Source: Pseudomonas sp. MF4836 (lineage in GTDB: Bacteria > Pseudomonadota > Gammaproteobacteria > Pseudomonadales > Pseudomonadaceae). Taken from it: 64,000 nt of DNA. Under the pieces are notes generated by a model. The model worked only from the letters and a program-made list of their open reading frames with translations, had not been told where the DNA came from and did no database searches. The DNA lies in the NCBI RefSeq assembly GCF_002018875.1, contig NZ_MVOL01000014.1:124001-188000 (forward strand), written 5' to 3'. Position numbers and translations under genes: made by a program. Positions 8,720-16,445 of this stretch are shown piece after piece; the stretch's first letter is position 1; each line of letters begins with the position of its first letter.

Positions 8720-10360
8720 ATGACTCACGTCACACGGCTGCCTGCGCTGGTCTCTTTGCACCAGCTGAGTTTTCAATTGGCCAATGGCCAAACCCTGTTC
8801 GAAGCCCTCGACCTCAGTTTCGACCAACTGCCTATCGGCCTGGTCGGGCGCAACGGCGTGGGCAAATCCGTGCTTGCACGCTTGATCGCCGGCGAACTCG
8901 CCCCTGCCAGCGGCAGCATCCATCGCAGCGCCCGGGTGAAATACCTCGCCCAGCAACAGGACACCGCGCCCTGCCACAGCGTAGCCCAGGTCGCAGGTCT
9001 GGCTCAGGCTCTGGACGCCCTCGAGCGATTGGGCGCTGGCAACGCCTCGCTTGAGGACCTGGAGCAACTGGATGAACGCTGGGATCTGGCCGAACGCCTG
9101 CGGCGCCAGCTGGACGCTGCCGACCTCGTTGATATCGGGCCAGGCACGGCGGCGGCCCACCTCAGCGGTGGCCAGTTGGCCCGCGTTGCCCTGATCGGCG
9201 CCCTGCTGAGCGGGGCCGATCTGCTGGTGCTGGACGAGCCGACCAACCACCTCGATGCCCAGGGCCGGCGCTGGCTGCTGGCACAACTGCAACAGTGGCG
9301 TGGCGGCCTGATTGTGATCAGCCACGACCGCCACCTGCTGGCCCACATGCAGCGCATCGTCGAGCTGACGCCCCAGGGTGCCCGGGTCTATGGCGGCAAC
9401 TATGCCGTGTTCCAGCAACAGCGGCTGACCGAGAGTGACGCAGCCCAGGCCGCCCTCGAGCAGGCACGAACCGAACGCAGCCGGCAGCGCAAACGCCTGC
9501 AGCGCGAACACGACACCATCCTGCGCCACGCCGCCGGCGCCCGCAAAAATGCCGATACCGCTAATGTTTCCCGCTTCGAGCGGGCCAAGATGAAAGGTGC
9601 GGCGCAGGACATCATGGGCCACGTGCGCCATGCCCATCAGGCGCAAAAAAACGAGCTCGACCAGCAGGTCAGCCAGGCCTACGCCCGGGTGCTGCCAGAC
9701 ACCCCGACTGTGGTCACACTGCCCGGAACCGCAGTGCCTGGCGGCCAGCAACTGTTCTGCCTGACTGCCGCACAACTGCCCTGGCTGCCCGCCAATGCAC
9801 CTTCGAGTTACGTTACCTGCAGCGCCAGCGGGCCGTTGCGGATTGCCCTTCGCGGGCCCAATGGCTGCGGCAAATCGACCCTGCTGAATATGCTCGCCGG
9901 CAACCTTCAGCCCTTGAGTGGTGAGTGCCGGGTCGGGGTCCAGGGAGCCTATCTCGACCAGCAACTGGCCCTGCTCGACCCCGAGCGGTCGATTATCCAG
10001 CACCTGGGTTTGCTCGATACGCCATTGAACGAAGGCGAACTGCGCAGTCGCCTGGCACAGCTGCAACTCGATGCCCGGCGGGTGACCCAGCCTTGCGGCC
10101 AATTGAGTGGCGGCGAACGCTTGAAAGCGGCGCTGGCGGTCGCCTTGTGGAGCGCAACTCCCGCCAGGCTCCTACTGCTGGACGAGCCCACCAACCACCT
10201 GGATCTGGAATCGATACAGGCCTTCGAAGCGGCGCTGCGGGGCTTTCCCGGGGCGATGCTGGTGGCGTCCCACGACGAGAATTTTCTGGCGGCCCTGGCG
10301 CCCAGCCATCAACTGCAATGGACCATCCAGGGCTGGGTCTTTACCCAGGTCACGCCATGA
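8720..10360 (+). CDS. ABC-F family ATPase (ribosome-associated, duplicated ATPase domains)
   Basis: A 546-residue soluble protein with two ABC domains and no membrane segment, hence ABC-F (translation factors or antibiotic-target protection). Domain 1: Walker A GRNGVGKS, signature HLSGGQLARVAL, Walker B LLVLDEPTNHLD. A charged, helical inter-domain linker rich in R, K and Q follows (residues about 240-310). Domain 2: GPNGCGKST, LSGGERLKAALA, LLLLDEPTNHLD. ATG 8720 was chosen because GGAGGT lies just before it; an in-frame ATG 21 codons earlier would put the 5' end inside a terminator. It resembles Uup/YheS-type rather than EttA; the exact class is uncertain. Confidence 0.88.
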   Translation: MTHVTRLPALVSLHQLSFQLANGQTLFEALDLSFDQLPIGLVGRNGVGKSVLARLIAGELAPASGSIHRSARVKYLAQQQDTAPCHSVAQVAGLAQALDALERLGAGNASLEDLEQLDERWDLAERLRRQLDAADLVDIGPGTAAAHLSGGQLARVALIGALLSGADLLVLDEPTNHLDAQGRRWLLAQLQQWRGGLIVISHDRHLLAHMQRIVELTPQGARVYGGNYAVFQQQRLTESDAAQAALEQARTERSRQRKRLQREHDTILRHAAGARKNADTANVSRFERAKMKGAAQDIMGHVRHAHQAQKNELDQQVSQAYARVLPDTPTVVTLPGTAVPGGQQLFCLTAAQLPWLPANAPSSYVTCSASGPLRIALRGPNGCGKSTLLNMLAGNLQPLSGECRVGVQGAYLDQQLALLDPERSIIQHLGLLDTPLNEGELRSRLAQLQLDARRVTQPCGQLSGGERLKAALAVALWSATPARLLLLDEPTNHLDLESIQAFEAALRGFPGAMLVASHDENFLAALAPSHQLQWTIQGWVFTQVTP

Positions 10361-10485
10361 ATCCGTTGCCCGGCCGTACGGTTGCAGCCCAGGTTTCAGT
10401 CATACGGCCTTACAGCAAAATACCGTGGGACGGCGGGCCACATGATAATGTTCCGCCGCCCATCACCAACAAGGACCGTTAAACC

Positions 10486-10878
10486 ATGAAATTCGGTTAC
10501 ACCATCGTCTACGTCCCAGACGTTGCTGCCTCGTTGACATTCTTTGAACAGGCTTTCGGCTTCAGCCGCCGGTTCCTGCATGAGTCCGGCACCTATGGCG
10601 AGCTGGAGAGCGGCGCCACTACCCTGGCCTTCGCCGCCCATGAACTGGCGGCCATGAATTTCACCACCGGTCACGTCGCCGCACACTCCTCGCCGCAGCC
10701 CCTGGGTATCGAACTGGGCCTGGTCACCGACGATGTCCCTGCTGCTCATGCCAAGGCCCTGGCCCAGGGTGCCAGCGAACTCTCGGCTCCCAGCGCCAAG
10801 CCCTGGGGGCAGACGGTGTCTTACCTGCGCTGCCCGGACGGGACCCTGGTGGAATTGTGTACCCCGATCCACCCCTGA
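10486..10878 (+). CDS. VOC (glyoxalase/bleomycin resistance) family protein
   Basis: A 130-residue protein with two beta-alpha-beta-beta-beta modules of the vicinal oxygen chelate fold. The N-terminus MKFGYTIVYVPDVAASLTFF and the C-terminal metal-ligand motif DGTLVELCTP (conserved glutamate) are typical. Members include lyases, dioxygenases and resistance proteins; the substrate cannot be read from sequence. It is convergent with the YbjQ gene, whose stop is 12 bases away. Confidence 0.85.
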   Translation: MKFGYTIVYVPDVAASLTFFEQAFGFSRRFLHESGTYGELESGATTLAFAAHELAAMNFTTGHVAAHSSPQPLGIELGLVTDDVPAAHAKALAQGASELSAPSAKPWGQTVSYLRCPDGTLVELCTPIHP

Positions 10879-10889
10879 ACCTGCGGCGT

Positions 10890-11210
10890 CTATCTGAGCT
10901 TGACCGCGGTGCCGGTGACAAACACCACCACCATCCGACCACGACCTGACGACATGCTGATTTCGTAATCAAGGCCAACCACCGCGTCCGCCTGAAGCAC
11001 CTCGGCGCGCTGGCGGATTTCCTCGGTGGCCTGGGCCCGTGCCTCTTTCAGGGCGCGCTCCAGGGTCTGTGAACGACCGCCGAAGAAGTCGCGCAGGCCG
11101 GCAGATAAATCGCGCACGACGTTGATGCCCTGGACCGACTCGGCGCTGACGATATCCAGGTAGGCGGCAATCGTCCGGCCTTCAATGCTGTGGGTGGTGG
11201 TCAAGATCAT
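10890..11210 (-). CDS. YbjQ / UPF0145 family protein
   Basis: A 106-residue YbjQ-family protein; members form pentamers and are labelled heavy-metal-binding domain proteins, function unknown. Motifs are MILTTTHSIEGR at the N-terminus, ARAQATEEIRQRAEVLQADA in the middle and VGLDYE near the end. The start at 11210 (ATG with GGAGAA upstream) is preferred over an upstream frame extension of 26 codons lacking a ribosome binding site. Confidence 0.88.
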   Translation of the reverse strand: MILTTTHSIEGRTIAAYLDIVSAESVQGINVVRDLSAGLRDFFGGRSQTLERALKEARAQATEEIRQRAEVLQADAVVGLDYEISMSSGRGRMVVVFVTGTAVKLR

Positions 11211-11306
11211 GCTGTTCTCCCTAGTCCAACCTGCGCGCCAGCGTGAATACGGCAGCGCACGTAAAAAGCTATCGACACCCGGAGGCATCGCTGCAAGGTG
11301 GGCAAT

Positions 11307-11333
11307 AAAAAAGCCCCGCTCTTAGGCGGGGCA
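11307..11333 (-). terminator. Rho-independent terminator of the 52-aa gene
   Basis: GCCCCGC (11313-11319) pairs with GCGGGGC (11326-11332) and, read on the minus strand, is followed by a run of T (11307-11312). It lies directly after the stop of the small minus-strand gene at 11338-11496. Confidence 0.8.
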
Positions 11334-11337
11334 CGTC

Positions 11338-11496
11338 TCAAGGCTTCAGGGGCCGCTCTTCATCGCGCTCCGAAAGACTCTTGCCGTCGTCCGGGTGCTT
11401 CCAGGTCTGTGGCGGCGGCTCATCGTGCTCGACAAGGTCCCGATCCAGGTCCTGGTCCTGCGGCTGTTGAGGGTGGTTTTTATGCTCGTTAGTCAT
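11338..11496 (-). CDS. Small acidic/charged hypothetical protein (52 aa)
   Basis: A 52-codon open frame with ATG at 11496, a good AGGAGA ribosome binding site seven bases upstream, and a strong terminator just after the stop. The product (MTNEHKNHPQQPQDQDLDRD at its start) is extremely hydrophilic, with repeated D, E, Q, P and H and no predicted secondary structure core, so probably disordered. Function unknown. Gene signals on both sides make it more convincing than its size suggests. Confidence 0.6.
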   Translation of the reverse strand: MTNEHKNHPQQPQDQDLDRDLVEHDEPPPQTWKHPDDGKSLSERDEERPLKP

Positions 11497-11696
11497 GCCC
11501 AGCTCTCCTGCAAAGGGTCAGATCCAGCCTTGTTCAGGGTAGAACATCTGTCGGCGGATACCCCGGCCCCGCAGGCCACCTTGACCAGGAAATGACTCAC
11601 ATCCTTGCCGTGGATCAGGCAAAGATGAATTTTCTTTCACTGTGCCCGGTGCCATCGCTGGTTATAGTCCGCCTGCTCATTCAAGAAACTACGTTC

Positions 11697-11722
11697 GCCC
11701 GCTCTCCCGCGGGCTTTTTTTT
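11697..11722 (+). terminator. Plus-strand terminator with no assigned gene upstream
   Basis: GCCCGC (11697-11702) pairs with GCGGGC (11709-11714), followed by eight T. No plus-strand gene ends here. A TATAGT box at 11664-11669 could start a short RNA of about 50 bases ending at this hairpin, or the hairpin may simply insulate the convergent region. Confidence 0.6.
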
Positions 11723-11770
11723 GCCTGTTCAAAAGACCGAGGTCCGGACTGACGTAAGCCTCGACCCGCC

Positions 11771-12148
11771 TCATTCCAGACCAGGCAGCTCCTTGCAGTC
11801 CTTCAAGATGGATTCTTCCTCGGCAGTGTGGTCGGCAGCCATAAACGACAACATGCCGCGGTCGCCCTTGGTGTGCCAGCGATAACTGTTCTGCTCGTCA
11901 TCGGCCACATACAACGCGCCGGAGCCGGACTGGCTGATGTGCATGGGAATCAGATGCCCTTTGTACTGAAGCGTGGCGAACGAGTCGCCATTGGGCAGAT
12001 TCAGATAAGCCGCCTCGATGCGCATTCCGCCTTCGCACTGGTAGCGAGCAACCGTACTTTGAGCGCCCTGCTCTTGAGAGTCGTCGGCCTGATCGAGGTC
12101 GTCCGTTGCTGCGTGGCTCAACAATGGCGAGGCCAGAAACACCAGCAA
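11771..12148 (-). CDS. MliC-like lysozyme-inhibitor family protein, 5' end doubtful
   Basis: The 125-residue frame encodes a small exported beta-barrel resembling MliC/PliC inhibitors of c-type lysozyme: CEGGMRIEAAYLN, FATLQYKGHLIPM, ALYVADDEQNSYRWHT and a late cysteine (KDCKELPG) that would pair with the first. The only in-frame start is TTG at 12148, giving a short hydrophobic leader without basic residues. In another frame an ATG at 12177 supplies MLSQRFRFAVC, the missing basic n-region; a one-base change near 12149 would join them into a normal signal peptide. It may therefore be a frameshifted gene or contain a sequencing error. Confidence 0.65.
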   Translation of the reverse strand: MLVFLASPLLSHAATDDLDQADDSQEQGAQSTVARYQCEGGMRIEAAYLNLPNGDSFATLQYKGHLIPMHISQSGSGALYVADDEQNSYRWHTKGDRGMLSFMAADHTAEEESILKDCKELPGLE

Positions 12149-12359
12149 ACAGCGAACCTGAAACGTTGAGAAAGCATGGGCTGAACCCTGGAAAATTGAT
12201 CGTCCCTATCGGACGTTCGAGGCAGGGTTAAGTTCATGCCGAAGGGCATGCGCCGGAAGGGGAAGTTTGCAGTGCGGGCCGATAAAACCTGTTCACTCGG
12301 ACAACCAATAATGTGCGCAATTGTGAAGGTGAAACAGTGGCTGCGACTAAATTTCAGGC

Positions 12360-12395
12360 AAAAAAAATCCCAAGTAGCTGATGGAAACTTGGGAT
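12360..12395 (-). terminator. Strong minus-strand rho-independent terminator
   Basis: ATCCCAAGT (12367-12375) pairs perfectly with ACTTGGGAT (12387-12395), loop 11 bases. Read on the minus strand the stem is followed by a run of eight T (12367-12360). No protein gene on the minus strand ends here, so it must serve an untranslated transcript or a lost gene. Confidence 0.75.
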
Positions 12396-12690
12396 TAAAA
12401 ATGCATAAACCGTGGTAGGTGAACGCGACGCAATCTTATCTTATCGGCAGCAGATGTAACAAGATATTTGACGCCTTTCGTCGGAATTAAAATCACCTAA
12501 GTCCTTAAATAACCACATGTTTTTAAAGGTGTACGGTTTACAGGGATTAATTATCGCCCTGTTTTGGCGCACTTTTAAGGGGCTGAAACGGTGGCTGAAG
12601 TTCGATAAAACCAATGGCAATAACAGCCTTCTGTCCAAGGCAGCAAATGCAGGGGCCCACCGTATAAAACGCCCCAAAAAAGTGCGCGCA
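12361..12690 (-). ncRNA. Candidate structured non-coding RNA
   Basis: Between a long nested hairpin and the terminator at 12360-12395 there is no credible gene. The hairpin has three stacked stems: 12567-12576 with 12678-12687 (10 perfect pairs), 12579-12583 with 12671-12675 (5 pairs) and 12589-12594 with 12657-12662 (6 pairs), closing a loop of about 60 bases. A minus-strand transcript would pass through the hairpin and end at the terminator. The 5' end is not defined. It could instead be a small inverted-repeat mobile element. Confidence 0.35.
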
Positions 12691-12857
12691 CCAGCAGCCC
12701 GATATATGCCGAATCTTTCCTTCTGCGTCCAAAATGCCCACCCGGGGAGGTGTCGCAAAAAGACGTGTCAGGCGCTTTGCGGGCAAAAAATTTGAATTTC
12801 GTGAGACGGGGCCAGGTCAAGAAGAGTAAGCACAGTCAATCTGACGAGGTAATAGCC

Positions 12858-12992
12858 ATGACCATCGAAGCAGAGACACTTGTCCAACTCGCCGAAGCGC
12901 TTCAACACCAGGGCCTGGTGTTGGTTTGCGATGTGAACTTTATCCGCGCACCCTATCGTCACAACCATCGCTGGGTATGCCGCGTCGAGTGA
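12858..12992 (+). CDS. Small hypothetical protein (44 aa)
   Basis: ATG at 12858 is preceded by GACGAGGTAA, a plausible ribosome binding site. The 44-residue product starts MTIEAETLVQLAEALQHQGL and ends in a basic, aromatic RHNHRWVCRVE tail. There is no signal peptide and no recognised domain. A hairpin (13019-13075) follows shortly after the stop. Supported by start context and composition only. Confidence 0.4.
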   Translation: MTIEAETLVQLAEALQHQGLVLVCDVNFIRAPYRHNHRWVCRVE

Positions 12993-13018
12993 CAGCCTCC
13001 GACGCCGAATACTCGGTG

Positions 13019-13075
13019 CGCGTTCAACGCTGACAGTGCCAACAGGCTGTTAGGGTTGTTTCAGCGCTGAACGCG
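13019..13075 (+). repeat. 14-bp inverted repeat with an inner hairpin
   Basis: CGCGTTCA/CGCTGA (13019-13033) pairs with TCAGCG/TGAACGCG (13061-13075) with a single A-C mismatch. The loop contains a second inverted repeat, AACAG-G-CTGTT. No T-run follows, so a simple terminator is unlikely. It follows the 44-aa gene. Confidence 0.55.
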
Positions 13076-13379
13076 AGCTTCAAATAAACCTGAAACCGCG
13101 CTTGTTTAGCCCTCTTCTTGCGTGCCATTCCCCGCCTTAGCTCGCCTCTGCGGGCGTCACACGCTCATAAACTTTCTTGTTGTGCAGCAACAAGTTTATT
13201 TGTTGGACGCCTCCCCCCCGAGCCGCAATGATGCGGGCCACTGACGCTCGACCTTCCAGGTCAAATAATAAAAAACCGAGTCGGGCTGCCCGCCAAGCTC
13301 AGGAAGCGAACCAGACTGCTGGTCTTCTTCACTTCCGGCTTTTCTGGCGCCGCGGCACGCTGCTAAGGACCTCCACTCC
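13076..13379. other. Leader region of the 5-oxoproline cluster, no gene seen
   Basis: About 300 bases with no convincing coding frame. It must carry the promoter of the DUF969-DUF979-pcp operon. A local repeat is visible: ACTTTCTTGTTGTGCAGCAA followed by CAAGTTTATTTGTTG. No operator for a known regulator could be assigned. Confidence 0.4.
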
Positions 13380-14105
13380 ATGCAAACTGTTGTGAACTTA
13401 TGGCCGCTGATAGGCGTGCTCGTCATCGTGGTCGGCTTTGTCCTGCGCTTCAATCCGCTGCTGGTGGTGACCGCCGCCGCGATTGCCACGGGCATTGCCG
13501 CTGACTTTTCCCTGGAGAAAATCCTCGCCGCCATGGGCGACGGCTTCATGGAAACCCGTGCCCTGCAACTGATCCTGTTATTGCCCCTGGCCGTCATCGG
13601 CCTGCTTGAACGCCATGGCTTGCGCCTGCACGTGCAGAACTGGATTGCACGCTTCGAACGGGCCACCGTCGGGCGCCTGCTGATCATTTACCTGTTTGTT
13701 CGTGAAAGCACGGCCGCCATGGGCCTGACCAGCCTTGGCGGTCACCCGCAAATGGTGCGCCCGTTACTGGCCCCCATGGCGGAAGGCGCCGCGGAAAAAC
13801 GCTATGGCCCGCTGCCGCAAGTGCTGCGTCACAAGGTCCTGGCCATGTGCGCTGCCACCGATAACGTGGGGCTGTTTTTTGGCGAGGACATCTTTGTTGC
13901 CTTCGGCGCGATCGCGCTGATGCACACCTTCCTGCTGGGTTCGGGGATTGATGTCGAGCCGCTGCATATCGCCTTCTGGGGCATTCCCACCGCGATTTGC
14001 GCCTTCATCATTCACGCGATACGCCTGCACCGATTCGACCGCATGCTGAGCCGCAAACTGTCGGCCACCGACCGCCATGCCTCCCCAGTGGAGACCGCAG
14101 CATGA
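13380..14105 (+). CDS. DUF969 subunit of the predicted 5-oxoproline transporter
   Basis: A 241-residue membrane protein with about six hydrophobic segments, starting MQTVVNLWPLIGVLVIVVGF. The loop FVRESTAAMGLTSLGGHPQM and the stretch AATDNVGLFFGEDIF are conserved in DUF969. DUF969 and DUF979 proteins always occur as a pair next to 5-oxoprolinase or pyroglutamyl peptidase genes, and together are predicted to take up 5-oxoproline (pyroglutamate). The stop codon overlaps the next start (ATGA), so translation is coupled. Confidence 0.88.
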   Translation: MQTVVNLWPLIGVLVIVVGFVLRFNPLLVVTAAAIATGIAADFSLEKILAAMGDGFMETRALQLILLLPLAVIGLLERHGLRLHVQNWIARFERATVGRLLIIYLFVRESTAAMGLTSLGGHPQMVRPLLAPMAEGAAEKRYGPLPQVLRHKVLAMCAATDNVGLFFGEDIFVAFGAIALMHTFLLGSGIDVEPLHIAFWGIPTAICAFIIHAIRLHRFDRMLSRKLSATDRHASPVETAA

Positions 14106-15052
14106 TCATCTCCATTGAGTACCTGTACTGGTTGGCCGGGGTGCTGCTGCTGATTACCGCGGGCATGATCCTGGTTGACCGCAGCCATCCCAAGCGTTGG
14201 TCCAGCGGCCTGTTCTGGCTGTTGTTCGCCATGGTCTTCCTGATTGGCGAGCGCCTGCCCACGGTCGTGGTAGGCGCCGGCGTGGTGCTGATGGCGCTGA
14301 TCGCCGGCCTGGGTGGCGTGGGCCGCGGCGCTCACGCCGAGTTGCATGTCAAGGCGGCGCGAGCCAGTGCCGGACGCCTGGGGCACAAGCTGTTCATTCC
14401 CGCGCTGGCGATCCCGCTGACCACGGTAATCGGCTCGGTACTGCTCAAACACTATGAGATAGGCGGCGTACCGCTGCTTGACCCGAAAAACACCACCTTT
14501 GTCTCCCTGGGCCTGGGCTGCCTGATCGCCTTGGCGCTGGCCTGCTGGCTGACCCGGGACACGCCGTTGCAAGCCTTGCGCGAATCGCGGCGTCTCACCG
14601 AAGCGCTGGGCTGGACCATGGTCCTGCCGCAGATGCTGGCGATGCTCGGGCTGCTGTTCAATGACGCGGGTGTCGGCAATGCCGTGGCTCACGTGGCCAC
14701 CACCTATATCAACCTGGACTTCCGTCTGGTTGCGGTGATGGTCTACGTGCTGGGCATGGCGCTGTTCACGGTGATCATGGGCAACGGTTTTGCTGCGTTT
14801 CCGGTCATGACCGGCGGTGTCGGCGTGCCGGTACTGGTGGGCGTGTACGGCGCCAACCCCGCAGTGATGGCGGCGATCGGCATGTTCTCCGGCTACTGCG
14901 GCACGCTGATGACGCCGATGGCGGCCAACTTCAATATCGTGCCGGCTGCCCTGCTCGAACTGCCCGACAAGAACGCCGTTATCAAGGCCCAACTGCCGAC
15001 CGCGCTGATGATGCTGCTGGTCAATATCGTTCTTCTTTACCTGCTGATGTGA
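14102..15052 (+). CDS. DUF979 subunit of the predicted 5-oxoproline transporter
   Basis: A 316-residue inner-membrane protein with eight or more hydrophobic segments, beginning MIISIEYLYWLAGVLLLITA. The conserved pieces include MVLPQMLAMLGLLFNDAGVG and GNGFAAFPVMTGGVGVPVLV, and the reentrant-like GYCGTLMTPMAANFN. It is the partner of the DUF969 subunit, with which it overlaps by four bases. The start ATG at 14102 replaces a longer frame that would overlap the upstream gene. Confidence 0.88.
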   Translation: MIISIEYLYWLAGVLLLITAGMILVDRSHPKRWSSGLFWLLFAMVFLIGERLPTVVVGAGVVLMALIAGLGGVGRGAHAELHVKAARASAGRLGHKLFIPALAIPLTTVIGSVLLKHYEIGGVPLLDPKNTTFVSLGLGCLIALALACWLTRDTPLQALRESRRLTEALGWTMVLPQMLAMLGLLFNDAGVGNAVAHVATTYINLDFRLVAVMVYVLGMALFTVIMGNGFAAFPVMTGGVGVPVLVGVYGANPAVMAAIGMFSGYCGTLMTPMAANFNIVPAALLELPDKNAVIKAQLPTALMMLLVNIVLLYLLM

Positions 15053-15056
15053 GGCA

Positions 15057-15707
15057 ATGATGCGTACTGTGCTGCTGACGGGTTTCGAACCCTTCGACCA
15101 AGACACCATCAACCCATCCTGGGAGGCCGTGCGCCGCCTGGACGGCACCGACCTGTGTGATGGCGTACGAATCATCGCCCGCCAGTTGCCCTGTGCATTT
15201 GTCACCTCGGGTACGCGCCTGAGTGAACTGCTCGCCGAGCACAGCCCGCAGATGGTCATCGCCACCGGGCTGGCCTCGGGTCGCAGCGAACTGTCCATCG
15301 AGCGCGTGGCGATCAACCTCAACGATGCGCGTATCCCGGATAACCTGGCCTATCAGCCGATAGACACCCCGGTAGAGGCTGGTGGCCCGGCGGCGTACTT
15401 CAGCACGCTGCCGATCAAGGCCATGGTCAAGGCGCTGCGCGAGGCCGGGATTCCTGCGGCGGTGTCGCAGACCGCCGGCACCTTCGTCTGCAACAGGGTG
15501 TTCTACAGCCTGCAGCACGCCCTGGTCGGTTCAGGGGTCCGCAGCGGGTTTATCCACGTGCCCTACCTGCCCGAACAGGTTGCGCGCAGTGCACCCGGGC
15601 AACCTTCACTGGCTCTGGAAACACTGGTCGAAGGCCTGCGAATCGCCGCGTTGAGTGCCTGGAACACCCAGGCCGATATTGCAGAAAGCGGCGGCCAAGT
15701 CTGCTGA
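15057..15707 (+). CDS. pcp: Pyroglutamyl-peptidase I
   Basis: A 216-residue cysteine peptidase (family C15) that removes N-terminal pyroglutamate from peptides. The catalytic triad is visible as E82 in IERVAIN, C145 in GTFVCNRVFY and H167 in GFIHVPYLPEQ; the N-terminal LLTGFEPF is also diagnostic. It follows the DUF979 gene after four bases, so peptide trimming and 5-oxoproline transport are encoded together. Two consecutive ATG codons (15057 and 15060) are possible starts. Confidence 0.96.
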   Translation: MMRTVLLTGFEPFDQDTINPSWEAVRRLDGTDLCDGVRIIARQLPCAFVTSGTRLSELLAEHSPQMVIATGLASGRSELSIERVAINLNDARIPDNLAYQPIDTPVEAGGPAAYFSTLPIKAMVKALREAGIPAAVSQTAGTFVCNRVFYSLQHALVGSGVRSGFIHVPYLPEQVARSAPGQPSLALETLVEGLRIAALSAWNTQADIAESGGQVC

Positions 15708-15782
15708 TTCCGCACAGCGCGATGAGGGTCACCGCCTCGCGCCGACATTGACTTCTCGGCAGCACATCGCCAGGATCCGCCG

Positions 15783-15845
15783 ATGAACAACATTTGCCAC
15801 ACCGCCATGATGCGCCCGTACATGACCGCCTTCGGCGGGTCGTGA
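15783..15845 (+). CDS. Possible 20-aa leader peptide
   Basis: A 20-codon open frame with a nearby AGGATCC, rich in methionine (four of twenty: MNNICHTAMMRPYMTAFGGS). It lies 28 bases before a strong hairpin terminator and about 100 bases before a GNAT acetyltransferase gene, an arrangement like transcription attenuation. No alternative antiterminator pairing was established, so it may be a chance frame. Confidence 0.25.
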   Translation: MNNICHTAMMRPYMTAFGGS

Positions 15846-15873
15846 GGGCATACGCAGCGGTGTTGACGTATGA

Positions 15874-15910
15874 CCAAAAGGCCCCGCCAGCGATGGACGG
15901 GGCCTTTTGG
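15874..15910. terminator. Strong bidirectional hairpin terminator / attenuator
   Basis: CCAAAAGGCCCCG (15874-15886) pairs exactly with CGGGGCCTTTTGG (15898-15910), 13 pairs, loop 11 bases. The A- and T-tracts form part of the stem. It lies after pcp and 36 bases before the next start, and could either end the pcp operon or attenuate the acetyltransferase gene. Confidence 0.8.
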
Positions 15911-15945
15911 TTTCCGGGTCCTGCTGGCTGTCAAGGAGAAACGCC

Positions 15946-16428
15946 ATGCTCACATTCAGACCCGCCAGGGAAGCGGATGCCCAGGCCTGCTGGGACATCC
16001 GGGTTGAGGCCATAAGAGCCGGCTGCTCAAGGGTGTATAGCCCCGAGCAGATCCGTATCTGGACCAGCGACAGCCCGTCCCCCGCCTATGCCGCCATGGT
16101 CGAGCGCCACTACCAGTTGGCAAGTATTGAGCAGCAGATCGTCGGCACCGGGATGATCGATCTGCAGAGCGGCAAAGTGGATGCCATTTTTATCAGGCCA
16201 ACGTTCATGGGCCTGGGTGTAGGCCGGCAGATGCTGGCGCACCTGGAGCAACTTGCCCGGGAGAGGCACCTGCACCAGGTAAGCCTGGAGTCGACGCTTA
16301 ACGCCGCGCCGTTTTATCGACACTGTGGCTACGCGGGAGAGCAGATCGCGACCTATGAGTCGCCACTCGGTATCTCCTTGGACTGCGTCCCCATGAGCAA
16401 AACATTGCGCCATTCGTTCGAGCATTGA
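15946..16428 (+). CDS. GNAT family N-acetyltransferase
   Basis: A 160-residue acetyl-CoA-dependent acetyltransferase. The acetyl-CoA loop is visible as IFIRPTFMGLGVGRQMLAHL (around residues 85-104), preceded by the beta-strands IVGTGMIDLQ, and the C-terminal FYRHCGY motif closes the fold. ATG 15946 was chosen because AAGGAG lies seven bases upstream; a longer frame has no ribosome binding site. Substrate unknown. A hairpin lies directly upstream of the gene. Confidence 0.88.
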   Translation: MLTFRPAREADAQACWDIRVEAIRAGCSRVYSPEQIRIWTSDSPSPAYAAMVERHYQLASIEQQIVGTGMIDLQSGKVDAIFIRPTFMGLGVGRQMLAHLEQLARERHLHQVSLESTLNAAPFYRHCGYAGEQIATYESPLGISLDCVPMSKTLRHSFEH

Positions 16429-16445
16429 CCAACCTTTGAATTACC

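Larger units (their letters stand above)
12178..12857. other. Gene-poor 680-base stretch holding a terminator and nested hairpin
   Basis: No convincing protein gene is seen on either strand; the frames present are short, overlap each other and lack ribosome binding sites. The stretch is richer in A and T than its surroundings. It contains a minus-strand terminator near 12360-12395 and a long interrupted hairpin at 12567-12687, which are listed separately. Confidence 0.6.

Noticed and set aside
8594..10102. A 502-codon minus-strand frame opposite the ABC-F gene
   Set aside because: Shadow of the ABC-F coding sequence; no motif, composition typical of GC-rich antisense.
12441..12820. Overlapping short minus-strand frames in the hairpin region
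   Set aside because: Several overlapping frames of similar length without ribosome binding sites; the sequence is better explained by RNA structure.
14012..15322. A 436-codon minus-strand frame opposite DUF979 and pcp
   Set aside because: Antisense of two recognised genes; histidine/glutamine-rich junk composition.
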